Of a DNA stretch of 64,000 nt, positions 44,483 through 51,631 are shown in pieces. Made by a program: the position numbers and the translations under genes. The notes under the pieces were generated by a model. That model was given only the letters and a program-made list of their open reading frames with translations, had not been told where the DNA came from and made no database searches. This stretch comes from JBCBKU01 sp965267475. GTDB taxonomy: Bacteria; Pseudomonadota; Alphaproteobacteria; Rhodobacterales; Rhodobacteraceae. The stretch's first letter is position 1; each line of letters begins with the position of its first letter. The stretch is from positions 1,612,001-1,676,000 of the forward strand of contig OZ254079.1 in assembly GCA_965267475.1 (NCBI GenBank). Direction: 5' to 3'.

Positions 44483-45036
44483 CCGGCATCGGCCATAATG
44501 GCGGACCCGATATCGGTCCAGGGCAGGGGTTTCGCCGCTATGCCTGGAAAAAGGCGCGGGCCGAATTGCTGCCGAAATTGCCGCTTGAGATTGTGCGGAT
44601 CCGGGTGAAGCGCGCGAAAGACCTGGGCCTCGACTACAAAAGCTATGCCGGGTTCCGGGCGGCCAATGGGCGCGACATTGTCGCTTTTCTGTTTTCCACC
44701 AGTGCCTTGCGGGCCATGCCGTCAGCTAAATTGCCTCAAGATAGGGTGGCGCATCTGTCCGGCATCCAAGGCGCTGACAGACTTGCTCTGGCGCCAAAGC
44801 GGCTTTGTGGCCGGCTTGCGCAGTCCCCGGTCTTGGATGCCGTGGGCGAAGCGCCAGACTTGACGGACAGCCTGCGAAACGTGCGACGCAAGGTTCGGGC
44901 GGTCACGACGGGCCGTGCCCTGCCGGGCGATGGCGTGCTCGTCGTCGGGGACACAGCACTGGACCGCGAGTGGTTCACTGCCGCTCGGCTTGGCGGATAC
45001 CTTCCCGCGCATCGATACTTCGGAGATCACCCATGA
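44479..45036 (+). CDS. Unknown protein embedded in riboflavin operon
   Basis: A 185-residue protein starting MTGIGHNGGPDIGPGQG. The basic middle (KLPLEIVRIRVKRAKDLGLDYKSYAG) and a C-terminal alpha/beta-like stretch (AGRALPG...VLVVGDTALDREWF) suggest a nucleotide- or nucleic-acid-linked function. No family recognised. It overlaps ribE and ribBA by four bases each, so its product is made in step with riboflavin enzymes. Confidence 0.75.
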   Translation: MTGIGHNGGPDIGPGQGFRRYAWKKARAELLPKLPLEIVRIRVKRAKDLGLDYKSYAGFRAANGRDIVAFLFSTSALRAMPSAKLPQDRVAHLSGIQGADRLALAPKRLCGRLAQSPVLDAVGEAPDLTDSLRNVRRKVRAVTTGRALPGDGVLVVGDTALDREWFTAARLGGYLPAHRYFGDHP

Positions 45037-46157
45037 GCTTTGAGACGCCGGGACCGGTCGAAGAGAACTGGAAAGATGCAATTTCTGCCGTCGAAGAGAT
45101 CATCGAAGATGCGCGCAATGGGCGCATGTTCATTCTGATCGATCACGAAAGCCGGGAAAATGAAGGCGATCTTATCATTCCGGGGCAGATGGCGACGCCC
45201 GAGACCATCAATTTCATGGCGACCCATGGGCGCGGGCTGATTTGCCTGGCGCTGCCCGGCGATCGGATCGACGCGCTGGGCCTGCCGTTGATGTCGTCGC
45301 AGAACTCGTCCCGGCACGAAACGGCCTTCACCATCTCGATCGAAGCGCGCGAAGGCGTCTCGACCGGGATCTCCGCACATGACCGGGCGCGCACTGTGGC
45401 TGTCGCCATCGATCCGTCGAAGACGGCTGCCGATATTGCCACACCCGGCCATGTCTTCCCGCTTCGCGCCCGCGACGGCGGGGTGCTGGTGCGGGCCGGT
45501 CATACCGAGGCCGCCGTCGATGTGTCGCGGCTTGCTGGTTTGAACCCATCGGGTGTGATCTGCGAGATCATGAACGAAGACGGCTCGATGGCGCGTTTGC
45601 CTGACCTCGTGGCCTTTGCACAGCGTCACGGGCTGAAAATCGGGACGATCAGCGACCTGATTGGATATCGTCGTCGCCATGACAATCTGGTCGCGGTCAC
45701 CAAGGAAAGCGATGTTTTTTCGGAATTCGGCGGCCAATGGACCATGAAAATATTCTCGGACAAGGCCCATGGGGATGAACACATCGCCCTGATCAAAGGC
45801 GATATCTCGGGCGATGATCCAGTTCTGGTTCGGATGCACGCTCTCGATCCAATGCTGGACGTCGTGGGGCTGGGACCCAAAGGCCGCGCCCATGAATTTG
45901 GCGACGCGATGCAACTGATCGCGGAGGAAGGGCAGGGCGTTCTGGTCCTGTTACGCGACACGACAATGAAATTGCAGACCGGTGATGCGGCATCGCCGCA
46001 GACGTTGCGGCAATATGGGCTTGGCGCCCAGATCCTGTCCTCGCTGGGGCTGTCGAAATTGACGCTTCTGACCAACTCGCCCCAACCCAAAGTGGTTGGT
46101 CTCGACGCCTATGGGCTCGAAATCGTGGCGACCCGCAAAATATCGGAGATTGGCTGA
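45033..46157 (+). CDS. ribB: DHBP synthase RibB fused to a degenerate GTP cyclohydrolase II domain
   Basis: A 374-residue protein. Residues ~10-210 are DHBP synthase, with active-site DHESRENEGDLI, RHETAFTISIEAREGVSTGISAHDRA and RDGGVLVRAGHTEAAVD. The C-terminal half aligns to RibA, but the zinc cysteines (usually HSECLTGD...CDCG) are replaced by HALDPMLDVVGLGPKGR and the catalytic RQEGRGIG by RDTTMKLQT. The RibA half is therefore probably inactive, and GTP cyclohydrolase II must come from elsewhere. Confidence 0.93.
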   Translation: MSFETPGPVEENWKDAISAVEEIIEDARNGRMFILIDHESRENEGDLIIPGQMATPETINFMATHGRGLICLALPGDRIDALGLPLMSSQNSSRHETAFTISIEAREGVSTGISAHDRARTVAVAIDPSKTAADIATPGHVFPLRARDGGVLVRAGHTEAAVDVSRLAGLNPSGVICEIMNEDGSMARLPDLVAFAQRHGLKIGTISDLIGYRRRHDNLVAVTKESDVFSEFGGQWTMKIFSDKAHGDEHIALIKGDISGDDPVLVRMHALDPMLDVVGLGPKGRAHEFGDAMQLIAEEGQGVLVLLRDTTMKLQTGDAASPQTLRQYGLGAQILSSLGLSKLTLLTNSPQPKVVGLDAYGLEIVATRKISEIG

Positions 46158-46702
46158 TGGCCGAGGCTGAAAATCATTACGAATTGCCGTTGCCCAAGTT
46201 TGACGATCCGGTGAAAGTGCTGATCGTTGTAGCGCCTTATTACAAAGACATTGCCGACAATCTGGTCGCAGGGGCGAAGGCGGTTCTGGAAGAGGCGGGG
46301 GCCACGTCCGAAGTGGTCGAGGTGCCGGGCGCGCTGGAAGTTCCGACAGCGATCCGCATCGCGCACCGTCAGTCGAATTTCGATGGCTATGTGGCGCTGG
46401 GATGTGTGATCCGCGGAGAAACGACGCATTACGACACGGTCTGCAACGACTCGAGCCGTGCGTTGCAACTTCTCGGCCTCGACAGCGCCTGCATCGGCAA
46501 CGGTATTCTGACGGTGGAAAACCGCGATCAGGCAGAAGTGCGGGCCGATCCCAAAGGCGCCAACAAAGGCGGCGGCGCGGCCGCGGCGGCCTTGCACCTG
46601 ATTGCGTTGACGCGGAAATGGGCGACGCAGCGTAAGGGCGTAGGCTTTCTTCCGGAAACCATCCTGATCGCCGAGGGCGGCGATGGACCCAAAACCGCAT
46701 GA
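46157..46702 (+). CDS. ribH: 6,7-dimethyl-8-ribityllumazine synthase
   Basis: A 181-residue lumazine synthase: VPGALEVPTAIRIA, GCVIRGETTHYDTVCNDSSRAL (catalytic His) and GNGILTVENRDQAEVRA. It joins DHBP to the ribityl-uracil precursor. Starts in TGATG with ribB(A). Confidence 0.95.
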   Translation: MAEAENHYELPLPKFDDPVKVLIVVAPYYKDIADNLVAGAKAVLEEAGATSEVVEVPGALEVPTAIRIAHRQSNFDGYVALGCVIRGETTHYDTVCNDSSRALQLLGLDSACIGNGILTVENRDQAEVRADPKGANKGGGAAAAALHLIALTRKWATQRKGVGFLPETILIAEGGDGPKTA

Positions 46703-47154
46703 GCAAACGGCAGGAAAAATCGGCCGCCCGGCTTTACGCGGTGCAGGCGCTCTATCAGATGGAAACATCTGGCCAGACTGTCGAGGCGGTGACGCGGGAA
46801 TTCCTCGATCACCGGTTTGGTGCGATCTATGAAGGCGATGAGATGGCCGAGGGCGATCCCGACCTGTTCCGATCGTTGGTGGACGGGGCTGTGAACCTTC
46901 AGGCCAAGATCGACCAGATGACCGACCGGGCGCTTGTGGCGGCATGGCCCATCGACCGGATCGATCCGGTGATCCGAGCGCTATTTCGCGCGGCAGGGGC
47001 CGAGTTGGAAGAGGCCAAGACACCGCCGAAGGTGGTAATCACCGAGTTTGTTGATGTTGCGAAGGCGTTCTTTCCTGACGGGCGCGAGCCCAAATTCGTG
47101 AACGCGGTCCTGGATCACATGGCCCGCGAAGCCCAGCCCGAGGCTTTTGCCTGA
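46699..47154 (+). CDS. nusB: Transcription antitermination factor NusB
   Basis: A 151-residue all-helical RNA-binding protein: SKRQEKSAARLYAVQALYQMETSG at the start and TPPKVVITEFVDVAKAFFPDGREPKFVNAVLDHMAR at the end, all conserved. Binds boxA RNA with S10 in rRNA antitermination. Overlaps ribH by four bases; last gene of the operon. Confidence 0.96.
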   Translation: MSKRQEKSAARLYAVQALYQMETSGQTVEAVTREFLDHRFGAIYEGDEMAEGDPDLFRSLVDGAVNLQAKIDQMTDRALVAAWPIDRIDPVIRALFRAAGAELEEAKTPPKVVITEFVDVAKAFFPDGREPKFVNAVLDHMAREAQPEAFA

Positions 47155-47174
47155 CGCGCCGTACCCCAAGGGAA

Positions 47175-47225
47175 CAAATTTTTTATCGTAAAAAATTTGC
47201 CAAAAATCTTACGATAAGATTTTTG
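47175..47225. repeat. Two adjacent perfect AT-rich hairpins after nusB
   Basis: Two 25-base perfect inverted repeats stand one base apart. The first (47175-47199) has arms CAAATTTTTTA / TAAAAAATTTG around TCG. The second (47201-47225) has arms CAAAAATCTTA / TAAGATTTTTG around CGA. Their centres, TTATCGTAA and TTACGATAA, are reverse complements. They follow the nusB stop by 20 bases and probably end the rib operon's transcripts, perhaps in both directions. Confidence 0.75.
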
Positions 47226-47228
47226 CAC

Positions 47229-47439
47229 CCCCTGGAAGTGGCGGAACCGCCCGGACCGTCGCGGGATTGAATTCCCGAGGACCTGTTTACACAGGTGGGC
47301 GCCAGGTAATCAGACCAGGATCTGAGCAGAGCCAGCTCCCTCGGAATTGAGTAAGGCCACCGGAATTGGACCGCATTGACGAGAGGGGCAGAACCGCCAA
47401 GGCATGTACTTAGGGCCCGGGCTCTGCCCCCGCAAGGGG
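47229..47439. other. Possible structured RNA or complex leader region
   Basis: No protein-like frame. On the plus strand an outer pair CCTGG (47231-47235) / CCAGG (47302-47306) could enclose three hairpins: GGCG-GAAC-CGCC (47240-47251), CGGGA-N6-TCCCG (47262-47277) and ACCTGT-TTAC-ACAGGT (47281-47296). Downstream are a CGGAATTG direct repeat (47342, 47361) and GCCCC-CGCAA-GGGGC (47426-47440). It could be a small RNA, or the last hairpin could serve as terminator for the minus-strand SRPBCC gene. Confidence 0.35.
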
Positions 47440-47847
47440 CTATTCCATATCCGCGCGAAGCCTTGTCAGGTGATCGTCCCAGCCTTTGTCGAAGGCGACG
47501 AGAAGCCCGAAGGCCTCGGCGCCAGCCGGAATGCCCGTATGGGTCATCTTCAACCGGGTGCCGGTCTCAACGGGTTCAAGAACCCACGTCACCGTCGTCA
47601 TCAGCCCATTCATGGGCCGCGCAGTGAAGGAGTATCTCAGCCGGTCCGGCGGCGACATGTCTTCGACCTCGCCCCAACACAAGGGGTTTCCGTCCTCACC
47701 CGGCATAGAAAATGGCTGACCTTCGGCCAGATCCGCCTCGGAACGGTGAAACCACTTCGCCAAGTCGTTGGATTTCGTCAGAAAATCCCAGACTTTCTCA
47801 CGCGAATGGGGAAGCAGAAGTGTTTTTTCGATGATGGGGCCAGTCAT
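47440..47847 (-). CDS. SRPBCC / AHSA1-like protein
   Basis: A 135-residue START-like protein: IIEKTLLLPHSREKVWDFLTKSNDLAKWF, PLCWGEVEDMSPPDRLRYSF, and GWDDHLTRLRADME at the end. Common partner of small ArsR regulators. Overlaps the arsR-type gene by four bases; third in the cupin - arsR - SRPBCC operon. Confidence 0.85.
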   Translation of the reverse strand: MTGPIIEKTLLLPHSREKVWDFLTKSNDLAKWFHRSEADLAEGQPFSMPGEDGNPLCWGEVEDMSPPDRLRYSFTARPMNGLMTTVTWVLEPVETGTRLKMTHTGIPAGAEAFGLLVAFDKGWDDHLTRLRADME

Positions 47848-48167
47848 GGGCGAGGGTCCTTGTCCAAAGCGTCAGTCAGGTCTGTCAGGCGGTCATCCCA
47901 GAACCGGTCGAAGAATTCGAGCCAGTCCAGAACGGGTCGAAAGCCGTCGGGGTTCAGCGCGTTCAGCCGTTCGCGGCCGCGCGGCGTTACGGTGATCAGA
48001 CCGCCCTCTTCCAGGATGGCCAGGTGCTTCTTCACGGCGGGGCGGGTCATCTCGAACCGCCCGGCCACGTCGCCGATGGTTGCCGCACCGCCCGCCAGGA
48101 TCGTCAGGATCCCACGCCGCGTCGGGTCGGCCAGCGCCCGGAAGGCCTGTTGGCTGTCCGAGCTCAT
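47844..48167 (-). CDS. ArsR-family transcriptional regulator
   Basis: A 107-residue winged-helix repressor: AFRALADPTRRGILTILAGG, recognition helix EMTRPAVKKHLAILEEGGLI. No metal-binding cysteines, as usual for members paired with SRPBCC proteins. The paired operator upstream of the cupin gene is its probable target (autoregulation). Confidence 0.9.
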   Translation of the reverse strand: MSSDSQQAFRALADPTRRGILTILAGGAATIGDVAGRFEMTRPAVKKHLAILEEGGLITVTPRGRERLNALNPDGFRPVLDWLEFFDRFWDDRLTDLTDALDKDPRP

Positions 48168-48568
48168 TGCGTCACCGGCAGGAAGTCAAAGGCGGCGGGC
48201 TGGTACAGGAAGGTCACGCAAGGTGTGTCCGAGACGCAGGATGAGACATGCGCGAGACCTCCGGGGATGTGGTAATAGCCGCCGGGCCCAACCTCGGTGG
48301 CGGGGTCTTGACCCGCAACATGTGTCATCGTGCCTTCCAGCACGATGCCAAACATATCGGCGGTCTTTACGTGGGGCGGGCTGACGGTTCCCGGGGGCAG
48401 TTCGACCATTGCGGCATAGGCTTCGGAAAACCGGTCCCCGGTCAGGGCCGCAAACGCCACGCCTTCCGGGGTTTGGGACCAGTTGCGAGCCGTTGGGTCG
48501 ACGAGCGTGATGTCACTGGCCGCGACGGGAGTGGCGGCCAAAAGGGTTAGCAGAAGAAGCGGGCGCAT
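48164..48568 (-). CDS. Secreted cupin-domain protein
   Basis: A 134-residue protein: signal peptide MRPLLLLTLLAATPVAA, then a single cupin (MVELPPGTVSPPHVKTADMFGIVLEGTMTH ... GPGGYYHIPGGLAHVSSC). One His of the usual motif is retained. First gene of the operon with arsR and SRPBCC; overlaps arsR by four bases. Confidence 0.82.
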   Translation of the reverse strand: MRPLLLLTLLAATPVAASDITLVDPTARNWSQTPEGVAFAALTGDRFSEAYAAMVELPPGTVSPPHVKTADMFGIVLEGTMTHVAGQDPATEVGPGGYYHIPGGLAHVSSCVSDTPCVTFLYQPAAFDFLPVTQ

Positions 48569-48582
48569 TTCCTATCCTAAAT

Positions 48583-48629
48583 ATGAAACCATAAGGTATC
48601 ACAAAAGTTAGGATACCAAATGGTTTCAT
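48583..48629. promoter_or_regulatory. Paired inverted operator for the cupin-ArsR-SRPBCC operon
   Basis: Two 17-base elements of the form ATACC-N4-GGTTTCAT face each other: ATGAAACCATAAGGTAT (48583-48599) and ATACCAAATGGTTTCAT (48613-48629), differing at two positions when oriented alike. Each core ACC-N4-GGT is itself a dyad. They lie just upstream of the cupin start and are the likely ArsR target. Confidence 0.65.
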
Positions 48630-48630
48630 G

Positions 48631-49479
48631 TCAAGAGGCGCGTTTCGCAATCTCCCTAAATCTGTGGACCAGCGCATAGTCGCTTTCCGGCAGTGTGCCG
48701 CGAGGAAGCTCCCACGACACAGACATAGCGGTCAGAACAAAAGCCCAGTTGAGCATGCGGATTTGGTCCAATCCAAGCCTGACGGCATATATGCGTGCCA
48801 TGCGGGCAGGGCGATCTGGGTCATGCGTCAACGCTACCCGGCCAAAGGGGTTCCGCATGCTGTTGGCGAGTTCGTAATGCGGATCGCCCAACACCCCTTT
48901 CGGATCGAATGCCAGCCAGCCGCGTTCGCTCAACCCGATGTTTTCATGGTGTAAATCGCCATGAAGCGGTCGGCGGTCCGGCGCACTCTCCATCAAGATT
49001 TTGCACATTGCCTTGGCCTCGCCCATCGCGTCCCGGTGCATCGGGGGCAGGGCACCGAGATCCAGGTTCAGAAGAGCGCCGGCATGCTGGTCGAAGGGCA
49101 TCAGGTCTGCGGTGTAAGGCGCATTCCGGGCGTTCAAACGGGTAACGCAGTCGGCGATCGCATGCGTCGCCTCATCATCGCGGCCGGTATCGCACAGGTT
49201 GGCCAGAAGTGGGCCGTCAAACCACTCCATCAGAAGCCGGTCCGGTGCCCAATTGTGCACCTTTACTGCACCGTCTCCGTCATGCCACCTGAGCCAGCCG
49301 GGCGCCCGGGATTCGTCATCGCCGACGATTGGCAGGGCAAGTTTCAGTGCAGCCGATCGTCCATCGGACAGCGACGCCCGATAGACGACTGCACGCGGGG
49401 TGACGGCAACCTGTTCCGGTTGACGCAAGTCCCATTCGGCAATGCTGTCGGCCAGAAGATCCGTGACGGGTCGGCTCAT
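48631..49479 (-). CDS. Aminoglycoside/hydroxyurea kinase family protein
   Basis: A 282-residue kinase-fold protein of the APH(6)-like family: VVYRASLSDGRSAALKLAL (nucleotide-binding Lys), RLLMEWFDGPLLANL, and catalytic loop PLHGDLHHENIGLSERGWLAFDPKGVLGDP. Family members phosphorylate streptomycin or related compounds. Chromosomal environmental members often have unknown substrates, so resistance cannot be assumed. Confidence 0.85.
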   Translation of the reverse strand: MSRPVTDLLADSIAEWDLRQPEQVAVTPRAVVYRASLSDGRSAALKLALPIVGDDESRAPGWLRWHDGDGAVKVHNWAPDRLLMEWFDGPLLANLCDTGRDDEATHAIADCVTRLNARNAPYTADLMPFDQHAGALLNLDLGALPPMHRDAMGEAKAMCKILMESAPDRRPLHGDLHHENIGLSERGWLAFDPKGVLGDPHYELANSMRNPFGRVALTHDPDRPARMARIYAVRLGLDQIRMLNWAFVLTAMSVSWELPRGTLPESDYALVHRFREIAKRAS

Positions 49480-49529
49480 GGCCTCGGGCCTCTCATGCGG
49501 GTGGCTTCAAGGCAATGGGCTTGACACAT

Positions 49530-49544
49530 GTTCACCTATTGTTC
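49530..49544. promoter_or_regulatory. LexA box upstream of mmcB
   Basis: GTTC-ACCTATT-GTTC is an exact GTTC-N7-GTTC LexA site, ending 11 bases before the mmcB ATG. A TTGACA hexamer at 49521 lies directly before it. Confidence 0.82.
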
Positions 49545-49555
49545 ACGTTTGCGCC

Positions 49556-50023
49556 ATGCCCGAGGACCAAACACCGCCCCAGCTCATGCCCGGTCAGCTT
49601 CTGGCGCGTGGTGTTTGCCGCCATTTGACGATGCTGGACTTTGTGACGGTGGAAGAGCTGATTCCGACGCCGGGTTTGCGCGTCGATGTCATGGCGCTGG
49701 GTCCCAAGGGTGAAATCTGGGTGATCGAGTGCAAATCCTCCCGCGCGGATTACCAGTCGGATCACAAATGGGAAGGCTACCTGGAGTGGTGCGACAGGTA
49801 TTTCTGGGCAGTGGACAAGGACTTTCCGACCGAATTGTTGCCCGATGAGACCGGTCTGATCATTGCTGACGCTTATGACGCCGAGATTCTGCGCATGGCC
49901 CCGGAAGACAAGCTGGCGGCGCCACGCCGAAAGGTCATGACGCAGAAATTTGCGCGCCACGCAGCCCGGCGATGGCAGGCGGCGCGAGATCCGGGTTTTG
50001 TCGGCCCGTCCTGGGGTCGTTAA
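49556..50023 (+). CDS. mmcB: DNA repair protein MmcB
   Basis: A 155-residue PD-(D/E)XK-like nuclease-fold protein: LRVDVMALGPKGEIWVIECKSSRADYQSDHKWEGYLEWCDRYFWAV, where E-x-K in IECKSS is the catalytic-type motif. MmcB is an SOS-regulated repair protein first studied in Caulobacter. The LexA box at its promoter agrees. The start is the ATG right after the box. Confidence 0.9.
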   Translation: MPEDQTPPQLMPGQLLARGVCRHLTMLDFVTVEELIPTPGLRVDVMALGPKGEIWVIECKSSRADYQSDHKWEGYLEWCDRYFWAVDKDFPTELLPDETGLIIADAYDAEILRMAPEDKLAAPRRKVMTQKFARHAARRWQAARDPGFVGPSWGR

Positions 50024-50223
50024 GTCTTTTTCGCTTTGGACTGCATCGCCTGGGCGCGTGCGGCGGCGGCCCGGATTTCCTCGGCGATCTCTTCGGCTTC
50101 CTCCGGATCGAAATCCATTGGCACTTCAAACCCGTTGCCCGAGATGAAGAGCCGCACCATGCCCTGATCAGTTGGCCCGATCTGTAAATTGGCTTCGATG
50201 TCTTTTTCCGAGTTGATGCCCAT
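50020..50223 (-). CDS. DUF6324-like small conserved protein
   Basis: A 67-residue acidic protein, MGINSEKDIEANLQIGPTDQG, with MDFDPEEAEEIAEEIRAAAARA, conserved across Rhodobacterales (recollection). The start is the ATG after AGGGAA; the frame upstream has no support. Ends overlapping mmcB tail-to-tail. Function unknown. Confidence 0.75.
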   Translation of the reverse strand: MGINSEKDIEANLQIGPTDQGMVRLFISGNGFEVPMDFDPEEAEEIAEEIRAAAARAQAMQSKAKKT

Positions 50224-50291
50224 AGGTGTTCCCTTTCGCGCAAGGTGGGGTAGCCTTATGCCGGGCACAGCGCAAGGGGCGCCGATCAGAG

Positions 50292-50777
50292 ATGGATGAT
50301 GTGGATCTTCGGCATTTGAAGCCAGGCGATGCCGCGTGGCTGGTGGATGCCCACGGTCGCCTTTACGCGGAAGAAGAAGGCTTTGACGACACGTTCGGCC
50401 CTTTGGTTGCCGGGATCATCGCAGAATTCGAGGCCGGTCACGATCCCAAAACGGAACGCGCGTTCATCGCCGTGCGCGGCAAGGAACGGTTGGGATCCAT
50501 CTTTTGCGTACAGTCCGGCGATCTAGGCGTCGCGAAGCTGCGCCTGTTCCTTTTGGTGCCGGAAGCGCGCGGGCTTGGGCTAGGCAAGCGCCTTCTTGAG
50601 GCAAACCTGGCCTTTGCCCGCGCCGCCGGGTACCACAAAATGCGTCTGTGGACCCATGAAAGCCACCGCGCGGCTTGCGCCTTATACGCCAGCCACGGCT
50701 TCACGATGACGGCGAGCAAACCGGTGCGATCCTTCGGCGCCGACCTTGTGGAACAGACATGGGAGATCGGGCTCTGA
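50292..50777 (+). CDS. GNAT family N-acetyltransferase
   Basis: A 161-residue acetyltransferase. The acetyl-CoA loop is LFLLVPEARGLGLGKRLLEANLAFAR, followed by MRLWTHESHRAACALYASHGF. Target unknown. Start MDDVDLRHLKPGDAAWL. Confidence 0.85.
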   Translation: MDDVDLRHLKPGDAAWLVDAHGRLYAEEEGFDDTFGPLVAGIIAEFEAGHDPKTERAFIAVRGKERLGSIFCVQSGDLGVAKLRLFLLVPEARGLGLGKRLLEANLAFARAAGYHKMRLWTHESHRAACALYASHGFTMTASKPVRSFGADLVEQTWEIGL

Positions 50778-50820
50778 TCCCTTGCAATCGCAATCCCGGA
50801 TCGCTATTCCCGGAAACCGT

Positions 50821-50897
50821 GCCGCCTTAGCTCAGTAGGTTAGAGCGCTTGATTGTGGATCAAGAGGTCTCCCGTTCGAACCGGGAAGGCGGTACCA
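50821..50897 (+). tRNA. tRNA-His (GTG)
   Basis: A 77-base cloverleaf with encoded CCA. Acceptor GCCGCCT / AGGCGGT, D-arm GCTC...GAGC, anticodon stem CTTGA/TCAAG with loop TTGTGGA (GTG at 50855-50857), T-arm CCCGTTCGAACCGGG. The base before G1 is T and the discriminator is A73, so it lacks the nearly universal G-1:C73 identity pair. This matches the known unusual tRNA-His of many alphaproteobacteria. Confidence 0.95.
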
Positions 50898-50921
50898 TCA
50901 ACCCAATCCAGGTGACGCAGA

Positions 50922-51293
50922 TCAACCGTTGTCGGCTGGCGCTGTTGCAGGTCGATCTGGGTCGGGAACATAGTCGGTCGGCAGATTGCGCCCGCCCAGG
51001 TTCGCCCAGACGATCATGACTGCCATCAGCGACACGCCCGCCAGCGCGATCAGCAATGGGGCCCGCGTTAGCCATCTCTGCCAGCTCGGCTTGTCGAAAA
51101 CCCGGCCCAGTCGCCAGGCGAGGAAACCGACGACCCCGGCAGCGACTTGAAAGCCAAAAAAGATACCGACCCGGTTCATACCGCGCACAAAACTGTCGCC
51201 CGTGGGCTCGACCCGTGGCGGCACCCAGAAGGCCAAAATGAACAAGACGGCCCAAAGGCCCACAAAAATCCAGGCCCAGGTTTTGCGCGTCAT
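50922..51293 (-). CDS. Three-helix membrane protein
   Basis: A 123-residue protein with three hydrophobic segments (WAWIFVGLWAVLFILAFW; VGIFFGFQVAAGVVGFLAW; LLIALAGVSLMAVMIVW). No family recognised. The start overlaps the stop of the DUF6476 gene (ATGA). Confidence 0.65.
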   Translation of the reverse strand: MTRKTWAWIFVGLWAVLFILAFWVPPRVEPTGDSFVRGMNRVGIFFGFQVAAGVVGFLAWRLGRVFDKPSWQRWLTRAPLLIALAGVSLMAVMIVWANLGGRNLPTDYVPDPDRPATAPADNG

Positions 51294-51631
51294 GGGGCTG
51301 TCACCGTAAGGGTTTGGATCAGATCGCCCCTTGAGCGGTCGAATATCAGGATGTCGTTGGCATCCGTGACCACTGCGTACCATGTGTCGGTCGCCGTGAA
51401 GGAAAGCGGCACAGTTCCGGCGGGCAAGGTGATGTTGTCCGGAATGCCTAACACCTCGGCCACGCGGTCCTGTCCAAAGACGTCAGAGAAACGGATGACA
51501 AGCAGCGTGATGATCGTTATGAAGCCGCCGATCATGACGAGGGTCAGCACCGTGACCAAGCGCCTGAGAAACCTCAGGTTTCGTGCCTCGTCTTCTGGGA
51601 TTTCGGCCTCGCCCATGGCGTCAGACATCAT
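51290..51631 (-). CDS. DUF6476 family membrane protein
   Basis: A 113-residue conserved Rhodobacterales protein with one membrane helix (LVTVLTLVMIGGFITIITLLVI) and a short beta-rich outer domain ending DLIQTLTVTAP. Its 5' end overlaps the divergent pseudouridine synthase start by 17 bases. Function unknown. Confidence 0.75.
   Translation of the reverse strand: MMSDAMGEAEIPEDEARNLRFLRRLVTVLTLVMIGGFITIITLLVIRFSDVFGQDRVAEVLGIPDNITLPAGTVPLSFTATDTWYAVVTDANDILIFDRSRGDLIQTLTVTAP

Noticed and set aside
51147..51614. An upstream extension of the pseudouridine synthase frame.
   Set aside because: It runs antisense to two conserved membrane-protein genes and adds no family residues.
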